A DNA stretch of 63,532 bases from assembly GCA_038924905.1 (NCBI GenBank), contig JBCKUK010000006.1, forward strand, positions 1 through 63,532, written 5' to 3'. The notes beneath the pieces are model-generated. The model worked only from the letters and a program-made list of their open reading frames with translations, ran no database searches and was not told the origin of the DNA. Shown here one piece after another: positions 1 to 7,632 of this stretch. Origin of the DNA: JBCKUK01 sp038924905 (GTDB lineage: Bacteria > Pseudomonadota > Gammaproteobacteria > Burkholderiales > Methylophilaceae). Position numbers and translations under genes: made by a program. Position 1 is the stretch's first letter. Each line of letters opens with the position of its first letter.

Positions 1-327
1 TTTTTCAACAGGGTATTTTTTCGCATTCAGATCCATTTTGGTATTGGCCGCTTGAATCAAATCAATCTCCAGAACGTCTGCAATCCGCAGCAAATAAACA
101 AACGTGTCCGCAAGCTCATGGCTCACCTGTTCACGCTTTTCGGGGCTCAGTTCATAGCTTTCCTGCTGCGTAACCCATTGAAAGTGCTCCACTAACTCAG
201 CGGCTTCTACAATCAGCGCCATGGCTAGATTTTTGGGTGAGTGAAATTGTTGCCAATCGCGCTCCTCCACAAATGCCTTAATGCGACTGCGCAAATCGGC
301 TAATGAATCTCTTGGTGAATCACTCAT
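1..327 (-). CDS. MazG-like nucleotide pyrophosphohydrolase (3' end cut by window edge)
   Basis: 109 codons are visible, from ATG at 327 to the window edge. The protein resembles the short all-alpha MazG-like (dCTPase/RS21-C6 type) pyrophosphohydrolases, which hydrolyse non-canonical or excess NTPs to NMP and PPi. The metal-binding pattern is visible as EAAELVEHF near residue 45 followed by HELADTFVYLL near residue 78, the two acidic helices of the family. Visible length already approaches the usual 110-120 residues, so only a few residues should be missing. The ATG overlaps the end of the upstream methyltransferase gene by 8 bases, so the two are probably translated from one message. Substrate cannot be told from sequence. 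Confidence 0.85.
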   Translation of the reverse strand, partial: MSDSPRDSLADLRSRIKAFVEERDWQQFHSPKNLAMALIVEAAELVEHFQWVTQQESYELSPEKREQVSHELADTFVYLLRIADVLEIDLIQAANTKMDLNAKKYPVEK

Positions 328-1483
328 GTTGCGCCTTCTCTTTTCTGTTGGAGCCCGCCACCATCTTGATTTCGAATAAACGACATTCCAGCGCCCCGTT
401 AAACAACGGTGTGCGCTTGGAGGGAGCCAAGCGCATGAGTTTGGGTAGCCGCATATCTGTCGTCAAAAAATAGGTATTCCAGCCAGCGAATTTACGTTTC
501 AATGCTTCGCCTATTTTTGGATAAAGCGCGGCCAATTCTTCATCTTCACCGATGCGCACACCATAAGGCGGATTAGCGACCAATACGCCTTCATCCGCTG
601 GTGGAACAGCTTCTGTGATATCCGTTTTAGCTAACTGCACGGCCTCCAGCAGCCCTGCCGCCTGTAAATTCTGTTTGGCGATGCGCACTGCACGTAAATC
701 ATTATCACTGCCATAAATCTTCTGGAAACTGGCTGGCTTGGCCTTATCCAGAGCTTGTTGGCGTATTTTTTTCCATGCTGGCTCATCAAAATTCTTGAGT
801 TTTTCAAAGCCAAAACTACGGCCAACTCCCGGGGCAATATCCAGCGCCATCATGGCGGCTTCCAGTAAAAATGTGCCGCTGCCGCACATCGGGTCCAGCA
901 GCGCCATTCCTGGTTGCCAGCCGGATAGCTTCAAAATTCCTGCGGCCAGGTTTCCGCGTAAAGGCGCTTCAATACTGGCACGGCGCAAACCGCGCTGAAA
1001 TAACGCCGCGCCCGAAGTATCCACAAACAGCTCATAAAGGCTGTCGGTGAGATACGCATGAACACGAACATCGGGTGCTTTGGTATCAATATACGGACGG
1101 CTGCCAACCTCTGCGCGGAACCTGTCGCATACTGCGTCCTTGATGCGCAGCGTGACAAACTCCAGGCTTTTCAGCGGGCATTTTGTGGCCGTCACTTTCA
1201 CCATAAAATTGCGCCCCACCGCAAACCATTCATGCCATGGCAACGCGTATGCTGCCTTGTAAATATCATCTTCACTGGTGTAGGTTCCCTTATCCACGCG
1301 CCACAAAATGCGCGTAGCAATACGGCTTTGCAGATTAACCTGATAGCACAGTGGCAAGTCACCCGCGAAACCGACACCGCCGGCGGTAGAGTCCAATGCC
1401 TGCGCACCAAGTGTGCTCAGCTCATTCTCTAGCAGCGCTTCCAGTCCGCGTGGGCAAGTGGCAAAAAATTGGTGTTGGCTCAT
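320..1483 (-). CDS. THUMP-domain class I SAM-dependent RNA methyltransferase (RlmL-type)
   Basis: 387 residues. The N-terminal third resembles a THUMP RNA-binding domain. It is followed by a Rossmann methyltransferase with the SAM loop DPMCGSGTF near residue 195 and the base-flipping/catalytic NPPYG near residue 300. This is the architecture of the RlmL half of E. coli RlmKL, which makes m2G2445 in 23S rRNA; no RlmK half is attached, as is common in betaproteobacteria. I chose ATG 1483; a TTG at 1498 in the same frame would add five residues and overlap the upstream gene. The gene lies between a spermidine-synthase-like gene and a MazG-like gene in a tight minus-strand run. The family is clear; the exact target base is inferred. 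Confidence 0.88.
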   Translation of the reverse strand: MSQHQFFATCPRGLEALLENELSTLGAQALDSTAGGVGFAGDLPLCYQVNLQSRIATRILWRVDKGTYTSEDDIYKAAYALPWHEWFAVGRNFMVKVTATKCPLKSLEFVTLRIKDAVCDRFRAEVGSRPYIDTKAPDVRVHAYLTDSLYELFVDTSGAALFQRGLRRASIEAPLRGNLAAGILKLSGWQPGMALLDPMCGSGTFLLEAAMMALDIAPGVGRSFGFEKLKNFDEPAWKKIRQQALDKAKPASFQKIYGSDNDLRAVRIAKQNLQAAGLLEAVQLAKTDITEAVPPADEGVLVANPPYGVRIGEDEELAALYPKIGEALKRKFAGWNTYFLTTDMRLPKLMRLAPSKRTPLFNGALECRLFEIKMVAGSNRKEKAQHE

Positions 1484-1494
1484 AGTTATTCCAC

Positions 1495-2298
1495 TCAAGA
1501 TTCCAGTAGCAAGCGATTGCTGGTATTAGCGTTGTGTTCTCTTAGCTTCTCGACAAATTCCAGAAACTCGATTTTATGCTGCGCTTCAAGCGCTTTGGCG
1601 CTCTCTCGCAATGATGGCCAGCGTAAATCTTTTGGTGCCCGCTTGAAGCAAAACACCACAATATTCCCCGGGCGCCCGGTAGGCATTATCAGCACGCGCT
1701 GATTAAAACTCTGCTCCATGCGCTGCAAATACACATCAAAATTTCTGTCCGAGCCCCATATATTGATCACCATCATGCCATCCATAACAAGCGACTCAGC
1801 GCAGCTATCAAAAAACACCTGCGTGCACATGTCAGCTGGAATGCCGTTGCTATCAAATGCATCAATCATCAGCACTTGCGCAGAGGCAGGATTTTCCTGC
1901 AAATAATTTACGCCATCGCCCTCTATCACCTCGAACCGGTCATCGTCGTCAGGCACCTGAAAATGGCTGCGCGCAATGCGGATAATCTGCGGATTAATCT
2001 CTACCACTGTAGTTGTGATTTCCGGCACCTGCTGATAGATGTATTTAGGTACGGAGCCGCCGCCCAACCCTATCGCCAACACGTTTTTGACGTTATTTGC
2101 AAACAGCAAAAAACACATCATGCCGCGCGTATAGTTCAGTTCCAGCGCGTAAGGCGCATTGATGCGCATGGCGCTCTGTATGGTGTCATTGCCCAGATGC
2201 AGCGCGCGCACGCCGTCCGCTTCGCTTATATCAACGCTGGATGCATCGAACACATTGCGGTAAACACTACGGACAAATTTCGAGCCTATACGAAACAT
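1495..2298 (-). CDS. Spermidine/spermine synthase-like methyltransferase-fold protein
   Basis: 267 residues with the spermidine-synthase fold: the nucleotide-binding loop AIGLGGGSVPKY near residue 77, the acidic strand VVEINPQIIRIA near residue 97, and VLMIDAFDS near residue 142. Classical SpeE proteins bind decarboxylated SAM and putrescine; here the motif around the acceptor site is divergent (DAFDSNGIP rather than a DSTDP-like motif). Polyamine synthesis is therefore not assured, and the gene sits with RNA genes rather than speD. It starts 2 bases after the RNB ribonuclease stop and ends just before the methyltransferase start, so it is part of the same transcript. Family membership is confident; the reaction is open. 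Confidence 0.8.
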   Translation of the reverse strand: MFRIGSKFVRSVYRNVFDASSVDISEADGVRALHLGNDTIQSAMRINAPYALELNYTRGMMCFLLFANNVKNVLAIGLGGGSVPKYIYQQVPEITTTVVEINPQIIRIARSHFQVPDDDDRFEVIEGDGVNYLQENPASAQVLMIDAFDSNGIPADMCTQVFFDSCAESLVMDGMMVINIWGSDRNFDVYLQRMEQSFNQRVLIMPTGRPGNIVVFCFKRAPKDLRWPSLRESAKALEAQHKIEFLEFVEKLREHNANTSNRLLLES

Positions 2299-2300
2299 TC

Positions 2301-4193
2301 TTATACTTCGTCATCCATAGTCTCGGACGAGCTCTCTGCCACAACCGCTTCAGCCGCCTTGAAGCGTGTGTCCAGCTCCAGCAACAAGGAGTCAACCCGT
2401 TTGATTTCCAGTTGTACATGCGTTCCCGCAGGTAGCTCTGGCAAGCTGTGTACCTTGGTGATAAATGGCATGCTATCCAGCCGCACCAGGTTTTCGCGCC
2501 ATACGGTTGCGCCGACTTCCCGCACCTTCTCCTGAATCAGATATTGCAAACACCAGTAGCGCTCCATGCGGTTCTGAAACTCATGGTAAGCGTTATAGGT
2601 AAGGTCAAAGTCGCGCATGGCGGTCGTCAGCGCTTCGCTATTTTTTGGGTAAGCAGGTTCGCTATTCTGCACAATCGACAGTATCTGGCGCTGGTTAATC
2701 AAGTCCACTGCGCGTCTAAGCGGTGACGTACTCCAGGTATATTGCGCCACACCCAAGCCCTGATGCGGCACAGGGTTGACTGTCATATACACCTTGCCGC
2801 CATTTTGCGCACGGTAGATGCCGGGAATATCATGCTCGGCCAATTGGCTGCCCCAGTAGCGGTTAGCCTCTATCATCAGCTCCGCCACCAGCTTATCCAG
2901 GGGCGAACCGCGATGACGGCTGACAATACGCACGCGCCCATTTTCTACATAAAAGTTATAATCAAGCTGCGGTGGTTTATTCGGGTCATACTTACCGCGC
3001 GCTTTTTCCAGCGATTCTGCCAGCCTGAACAGCAGCGAAAGCTGCTCCCAGTAAGGGTGGGTGCCCGGCTTATCTATGGTAGTTTCATGAACTGTAGTCT
3101 CATTAAAGACCGGCTCAAGCTCATCGTGGCGCAGATTAACCGCGATCTTCACCAGCTCAACTTTACTGGCGCGGTTGGCGATGCTCAAGTCAGGCGCCAC
3201 GTCCAGATATAGCGATAGCGCAGGCCGCCACTCGCCTTCCGTCAAGCTAAATGGCGTAATCACCGCTTCCGGCAACATGGTGATTTTATTGCCTGGCATA
3301 TACACCGTAGAAAGCCGTTGCATGGCAACCTTATCCAGCGGACTTTCTGGGGCAATACCTAAAGCAGGTGCGGCGATGTGAATGCCGATGCGCGTATTGC
3401 CGTCAGCCAGTTTTTGTACAGAGAAAGCATCATCAATCTCGGTGGTTGTGCTGTCGTCTATGCTGAAAGCTTCAACCTCGGCACGCTGCAGGCCATCCGG
3501 CACGCGCACCGTTTCGAATTCTGCAAAGCTGGTTCCTTTGGCAAAGTGCTCGCGCAAAAACGCACTAAAGTGATAATCATGCGCCGAAGGTATCGCGCCA
3601 CAAGCCTCCAGCAGCTTGATCTGGCTAATGTTGGATTCTGTCGCCGCTTGCTCCAGCGCTTTCCATTCCAGCGAGTTTTTGTCAGGCTCGTAAAGCAGCA
3701 TATCCAGTTTTTCTTTGATCTCGGCTGGCAATTGTTGTGCTTTGAGCTGCTCAACGCATACCGCAATTTTTTCTGCCTGCAGGCGCTTCTTTTCCTGCGC
3801 TGCCAGCGCAGATTTCAGGTTGTCCGCTGGCGCAGCTTTATAGTGGCCTTTACCTTTGCGATAAAAATAGATGGGTGCGCCATGCAGCCGGATTGCTACT
3901 GCTGCTGCTTCGGTTGGGCTAGGCGCATGACCGTAATATTCGCGTGCAAAATCCTCAAAAGCAAACTCTGCTTCGCCGCAGCACTCCCACAAGAAATCTG
4001 TATCCAAAGTTGCCGCCTCGGCAGCAGCGGAGTCCATAAAACCAGTCAGCGCGCCTTCAAAACGCAGCAGCACATTTGCAGTTTTAATCTTGGAGCGTTT
4101 ACCGCCGGGGGCTTCAACCTGCAGCGAGCCAGGGTTTTCGGACATGATGGTAGCTACTTTAAAGCTGCTGTCTTCTTCGTAAAATACATTCAT
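2301..4193 (-). CDS. RNB-domain exoribonuclease (RNase II/R-like)
   Basis: 630 residues with a central RNB catalytic domain. The Mg-binding acidic motif is seen as DDSTTTEIDDAFSV near residue 250, followed by the typical IHIAAPALGI and STVYMPGNKITMLP segments. The C-terminal part carries the conserved substrate-channel region (YTWSTSPLRRAVDLINQRQ). It is shorter than RNase R (about 800) and lacks an obvious basic C-terminal S1 tail, matching the short proteobacterial RNB-containing family of about 630-650 residues. RNB enzymes degrade single-stranded RNA 3' to 5'. ATG 4193 heads a four-gene minus-strand run with gaps of only a few bases. Which RNAs it attacks is unknown. Confidence 0.88.
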   Translation of the reverse strand: MNVFYEEDSSFKVATIMSENPGSLQVEAPGGKRSKIKTANVLLRFEGALTGFMDSAAAEAATLDTDFLWECCGEAEFAFEDFAREYYGHAPSPTEAAAVAIRLHGAPIYFYRKGKGHYKAAPADNLKSALAAQEKKRLQAEKIAVCVEQLKAQQLPAEIKEKLDMLLYEPDKNSLEWKALEQAATESNISQIKLLEACGAIPSAHDYHFSAFLREHFAKGTSFAEFETVRVPDGLQRAEVEAFSIDDSTTTEIDDAFSVQKLADGNTRIGIHIAAPALGIAPESPLDKVAMQRLSTVYMPGNKITMLPEAVITPFSLTEGEWRPALSLYLDVAPDLSIANRASKVELVKIAVNLRHDELEPVFNETTVHETTIDKPGTHPYWEQLSLLFRLAESLEKARGKYDPNKPPQLDYNFYVENGRVRIVSRHRGSPLDKLVAELMIEANRYWGSQLAEHDIPGIYRAQNGGKVYMTVNPVPHQGLGVAQYTWSTSPLRRAVDLINQRQILSIVQNSEPAYPKNSEALTTAMRDFDLTYNAYHEFQNRMERYWCLQYLIQEKVREVGATVWRENLVRLDSMPFITKVHSLPELPAGTHVQLEIKRVDSLLLELDTRFKAAEAVVAESSSETMDDEV

Positions 4194-4511
4194 TGCGGGC
4201 TAACATGGTTGCGTAACGCGCATTTTACCGTGCTTTCAATACTCGCGGCTTTTATGATTAACTAGGTTTTCGTGATTGAGTTTCAGTCGATGAGGCATTG
4301 ATGTAGATTTAATATGCTCGTAAACTGTAAACCTATACTGACCCCTTCAGCTTCTACGTTGGGTATCACTCAAGCCATGACCGAGATTCTGATTAAGTAT
4401 TGAGACGGGGACGGCGACATTACTGAGCGCTGAATCTCCGATCTCCACCTAGAAAGCGCGACAACTATTGATGCGTTTTGTCATCTTCGGAACGCTCGGC
4501 GGCCATTTAGG
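4194..4511. other. Gene-poor 318 bp spacer
   Basis: No open frame with coding character, repeat or RNA gene is recognised here. It separates the RNB ribonuclease promoter side from a decayed gene and insertion-sequence scars, so it should contain the promoter of the minus-strand run, but I cannot point to convincing hexamers. Confidence 0.4.
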
Positions 4512-5035
4512 ATGGATCGCATTGTCCATGCAGTTAACCCAGATACAGGTGAAGTTCTAAATCCATACCAACTCATAGGCAGCTCCCCACAAGGTAGCCG
4601 AGAATCGTTGGAATCCATAACTTGGCGCGTGATACCAATCGTCAAGGCTCTAAAGTTCTTTACGCTGTCCACGCGCGGCTTCGCCAAACGCGAAAGGGAG
4701 CACGTGATTCAGTTTCTGCAAGAAGTCACTGATGTCTCGGCTTATTCAAAGGAAGAGATATTGGAGAATGGGTTTACAAGCTGTGGTGCGGCGACCTTTA
4801 CGCATATCACGATGGCGACACTAGGGAATACACGGAGACCTTAAGAAATATTCCCAGTGAGTTGCTTGATCGGTGTCGAGTTTACGCGCTGCTAGTCGCG
4901 CGTGGCAGCGGCCGCAAACCAGTTAACCCTAGCTGGTTAGAGAGAATCGAGTCGGAGTTCAGCCCAACTCCAATAGTGCAGAAACCCGAGAAAAATCAAG
5001 AAGAGCGTATCTCCGTAACTATCAGCATCGATTAG
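4512..5035 (+). pseudogene. Unrecognised protein gene with one frameshift
   Basis: Two frames read as one protein of about 174 residues. From ATG 4512 the frame gives MDRIVHAVNPDTGEVLNPYQ through SKEEILE near 4766. From about 4769 the neighbouring frame continues naturally as WVYKLWCGDLYAYHDGDTRE and runs to TAG 5035. Restoring one base in the A pair at 4766-4767 (giving GAG AAA TGG) joins them. The composition of both halves is protein-like (W, Y and charged residues). I do not recognise the family and give no function. It lies directly before insertion-sequence fragments, so it belongs to accessory, decaying DNA. A sequencing error in a short homopolymer is possible. Confidence 0.55.
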
Positions 5036-5061
5036 GCAGCTAGGTAGGGTGGGCAGACTTT

Positions 5062-5199
5062 CTGCCATTCTCGCAGACAGGTGGGGCTTTGCTGTTTCAT
5101 TTACTGTCTAAACTGTATGAGCGCACCAGCGTGATTATTACCACTAATCTTACCTTCTCAGAATGGAGCAATGTGTTCATTGATGCCAAGCTGACTACT
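5062..5199 (+). mobile_element. IS21-family istB fragment
   Basis: The plus strand encodes FLPFSQTGGALLFHLLSKLY followed by ERTSVIITTNLTFSEWSNVF and IDAKLTT, which is the C-terminal part of an IS21-type IstB helper ATPase (the stretch ending DAK-TT before the usual ALLDRLTHHC). The coding stops exactly where an IS481 left end begins, so IS481 landed inside this istB copy. The rest of the IS21 element is missing on both sides. It is related to, but clearly diverged from, the istB fragment at 37886-38137. Confidence 0.8.
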
Positions 5200-5453
5200 T
5201 GTTTAGTCCCCAAATTAAATGGTAATATCTACCGCCAACTTAAAGAGGAGAAGCCATGGGACAAATATTACACGGAACAGCCACGACTACGCACGCTACC
5301 CGAGCAAAAATACAAGCGTCTGAAAAGAGCATCAGCGCGCTAGCACAACAGTACGCCATCAACCCAAAAACGGCCCGTAAGTGGAAAAACCGTGATTCCG
5401 TTGAGGATCGCAAGTGTGGTTGCAAGCCGGGGCAAGGCAGTGTGCTCACCCCG
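5200..5453 (+). mobile_element. IS481-family left-end fragment
   Basis: 254 bases that read as identical to the left end of the complete IS481 at 36866: inverted repeat TGTTTAGTCCCC, leader, ribosome site AAAGAGGAG, and the first 66 codons of the transposase from ATG 5256. The match stops after CTCACCCCG, where sequence of a DNA glycosylase gene takes over. The right end is absent, so this copy cannot move. An early stop at 5454-5456 comes from the junction. Confidence 0.92.
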
Positions 5454-5862
5454 TAATTTGTTCTGGCCTATTCTGGGCAAACTGTTGGGCACTGAGACAG
5501 CCCAGCCATACGACCAACGGATTGAAGCGCTAAAGCATGCCCGCATTGCGTTGTGGGACGTGCTCAAATCATGCGTTAGGGAAGGCAGTCTGGACTCAAA
5601 CATCGAAAACGACTCATTGGAGCCAAAGAACTTCAGTTCGTTCTTTTTGCAGCATCCAGAGATCACGCATGTCTTCTTCAACGGCGCCAAGGCTGAGGCC
5701 TGTTATCGGAAGCATGTATCGTCCAAATTCAATTTAAGGCCACTTCAATATCAGCGCCTCCCATCCACCAGCCCTGCAAATGCCGCCATAGCTTACGAGA
5801 ATAAACTGCAAGCATGGCAAGCGATACAGGGACTGATCTCCAGATTTGCCCTACTTTCCTGA
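5452..5862 (+). pseudogene. DNA-deoxyinosine (hypoxanthine) glycosylase, 5'-truncated
   Basis: The frame opens at the IS481 junction with RNLFWPILGKLLGTE and continues through GIALWDV-like ARIALWDVLKSC, EGSLDS, FFLQHPEITHVFFNGAKAEA and LRLPSTSPANA-like QRLPSTSPANAAIAY to TGA 5862. These are the hallmark C-terminal two thirds of the UDG-superfamily DNA-deoxyinosine glycosylases, which remove hypoxanthine from DNA. The N-terminal part with the first catalytic motif (normally about 30 residues ending in HPRN) is gone, replaced by the truncated IS481. No usable start codon or ribosome site remains in place, so the gene is very probably inactive. The stop overlaps the DUF2784 start (TGATG), showing an older operon. 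Confidence 0.85.
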
Positions 5863-6236
5863 TGACCTATCGACTCCTCGCAGATTTTGTTCTGGTTTCC
5901 CATTTCCTCTTTATCGGGTTCGTCATTTTTGGTGGCCTTTTTGTGCTTCGCTTTCCCTGGATGGCACTCGCCCACATACCAGTCGCCTGCTGGGGAATTT
6001 TCATCGAATTAACCGGAGGGGTATGCCCTCTCACTACGCTGGAAGTGGAGTTTCGCCATGCGGCTGGTGATGCGGGCTACGCGGATAGCTTTATTGAACA
6101 TTATCTTCTACCCATCATCTACCCCGCCGGGCTGACGAGAAGCATACAATTAGAATTGGCTGCTTTAGTAATATTCATCAACATTGCAATATATGGATGG
6201 GTGATATATCGACTGCGAGTTCCCCGCGCAAAATGA
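5862..6236 (+). CDS. DUF2784 membrane protein
   Basis: 124 residues from ATG 5862 (MTYRLLADFVLVSHFLFIGF). Three to four hydrophobic segments are visible: about residues 5-30, 35-55 and 95-118, with the family-typical LTGGVCPLTTLE motif between them and FIEHYLLPIIYP before the last helix. This fits DUF2784, a small inner-membrane family of unknown function. The start overlaps the stop of the glycosylase remnant by one base, so it was translationally coupled to that gene; after the truncation it may rely on another promoter. The reading frame itself looks intact. Confidence 0.88.
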   Translation: MTYRLLADFVLVSHFLFIGFVIFGGLFVLRFPWMALAHIPVACWGIFIELTGGVCPLTTLEVEFRHAAGDAGYADSFIEHYLLPIIYPAGLTRSIQLELAALVIFINIAIYGWVIYRLRVPRAK

Positions 6237-6263
6237 TACCTAACCAACGCTACCCTCATTAAA

Positions 6264-6644
6264 ATGAATAAATTCACATTTGCAGGTAGATTAAAAAGCA
6301 TCCAGTGTGCGCTAGAAGGCTTGCTGCTACTCAAATCGCAACCCAATGCGTGGATTCATCTTGTTGCAACAATAATCGTCATACTGGCTGGCTTTTATTT
6401 TAAAATCACGGCGATTGATTGGGCGATCATCACCTTGGCGATTTTGGCGGTATGGGTGGCAGAGGCACTAAATACAGCCTTTGAATATTTATGTGATGTA
6501 ACAAACCCGGAATTTAACACGGTAGTAAAAAAGGCGAAAGACATAGCTGCTAGCGCGGTGCTAATTAGCGCCTTGGGCGCAATAATTATCGGGCTCATTA
6601 TTTTTCTGCCCTACATAGGCAGCAATATGAGTGGGAATACCTGA
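6264..6644 (+). CDS. dgkA: Diacylglycerol kinase family membrane protein
   Basis: 126 residues, three membrane helices (about 28-50, 53-75, 98-120). The family signature is clear: an EGLLLLKSQPNAWIH entry helix, the catalytic EALNTAFEYLCD segment near residue 70, and VKKAKDIAASAVL near residue 92. The enzyme phosphorylates diacylglycerol or undecaprenol with ATP at the inner membrane. Size matches the small prokaryotic DGK/undecaprenol-kinase family. It follows DUF2784 with a 27-base gap on the same strand. Which lipid it uses cannot be told from sequence. Confidence 0.9.
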   Translation: MNKFTFAGRLKSIQCALEGLLLLKSQPNAWIHLVATIIVILAGFYFKITAIDWAIITLAILAVWVAEALNTAFEYLCDVTNPEFNTVVKKAKDIAASAVLISALGAIIIGLIIFLPYIGSNMSGNT

Positions 6645-6762
6645 AGAAAAAACTCAAACTTCGGGCGCCCGATTTTTACCAGCGATATGGCGGTATCGCC
6701 ATGCCGGGGCCACATCCTTTGTTCATGATTATGGAAGGCAAGATTTGTGACTGGGAGAAACC

Positions 6763-6849
6763 ATGACAGAGAAAAACAGAACCAACCAATTTGATTACAT
6801 TGAGCTCCCCGCACGCAGCATCAGTGATGCTTGCTGTCTGGTCAGATAA
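6763..6849 (+). pseudogene. VOC/glyoxalase-family N-terminal stub
   Basis: ATG 6763 starts MTEKNRTNQFDYIELPARSI, the usual opening strand of VOC (glyoxalase/bleomycin-resistance) proteins. After SISDA the sequence leaves the family and stops at 6849, just before the RAYT transposase leader. Only about 22 family residues remain. The ATG overlaps a TGA (ATGA) that ends an upstream open frame reading RYGGIAMPGPHPLFMIMEGK and ICDWEKP; this looks like the 3' end of another lost gene, which I do not recognise. Confidence 0.6.
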
Positions 6850-6924
6850 ATAATGGGACAGACCACCTTTATTTTTTATTTTATTCGGCTTATAATCAGG
6901 TTTCACCTTGTGTGAAAGCCTGCC

Positions 6925-7623
6925 ATGCCACGCCGCCCTCGCATCGTTTATGACAACTCCACTGTCCATCTTATCCAGCGCGGCAATAACCGTTCTGCCT
7001 GTTTTTTTGCGGATGAGGACTATACTTTTTATTTGCAACAACTGGCCCTCGCATGCAAAACTCATGCGATTGATCTACACGCCTATGTGCTGATGCCCAA
7101 CCATGTGCATTTGCTATTAACGGCGGCTGATGGACAAGCTCCATCGCGCATGATGAAGCAACTTGGCCAACGCTACGTGCAGCATATCAACCGCGCTTAC
7201 CAGCGCAGCGGAACACTGTGGGAAGGGCGTTTTCGCTCATGCATTCTGGGCGAAGAAGACTATGTGATGAGCTGCTATCGCTACATAGAACTGAACCCGG
7301 TGCGGGCAGGCATAGCGGAGCATCCGGCGGATTATCCCTGGTCCAGCTATCGGGCTAATGCGCAAGATGAATCCTCACCTATGCTGGTGCCACACCCATT
7401 TATGCAAGCCTTGGGGGCATATGAGCTGGAGAGAAAAAATGCTTACCGTGAAATGTTTGGTGATGCGCTGGATAATGGCCTGCTAAATGAGATGCGCCTT
7501 GCTACCAATGGCAATCTGGTGCTTGGTAGCGAGGGTTTTCAGCAGCAAATTGGAACAGCGCTTAAACTGCGCACCTGGCGTGGCAAGGCTGGCAGGCCAA
7601 AGAGCAAAATTAATAAGGTCTGA
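6925..7623 (+). CDS. REP-associated tyrosine transposase (RAYT, Y1/HUH family)
   Basis: 232 residues. The HUH-type motif appears as LMPNHVHLLL near residue 57, preceded by HLIQRGNNR near residue 14, and the region GTLWEGRFRSCILGEEDYVM with ELNPVRAGI follows; these are hallmarks of IS200-like Y1 transposases of the RAYT group. Such proteins act on single-stranded REP-type palindromes and are usually domesticated single-copy genes. The upstream leader holds GGGACAGACC at 6854 and the gene ends in AAGGTCTGA; the partial complementarity marks the element borders. It sits between the VOC stub and the 3' end of glnE, so its arrival probably caused or sealed the VOC truncation. Confidence 0.9.
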   Translation: MPRRPRIVYDNSTVHLIQRGNNRSACFFADEDYTFYLQQLALACKTHAIDLHAYVLMPNHVHLLLTAADGQAPSRMMKQLGQRYVQHINRAYQRSGTLWEGRFRSCILGEEDYVMSCYRYIELNPVRAGIAEHPADYPWSSYRANAQDESSPMLVPHPFMQALGAYELERKNAYREMFGDALDNGLLNEMRLATNGNLVLGSEGFQQQIGTALKLRTWRGKAGRPKSKINKV

Positions 7624-7632
7624 GCCGCGACC

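Noticed and set aside
3378..4265. 295-codon open frame on the plus strand opposite the RNB ribonuclease
   Set aside because: It lies antisense to a well-conserved enzyme, has a Cys/Phe/Arg-rich non-protein composition and no family features.
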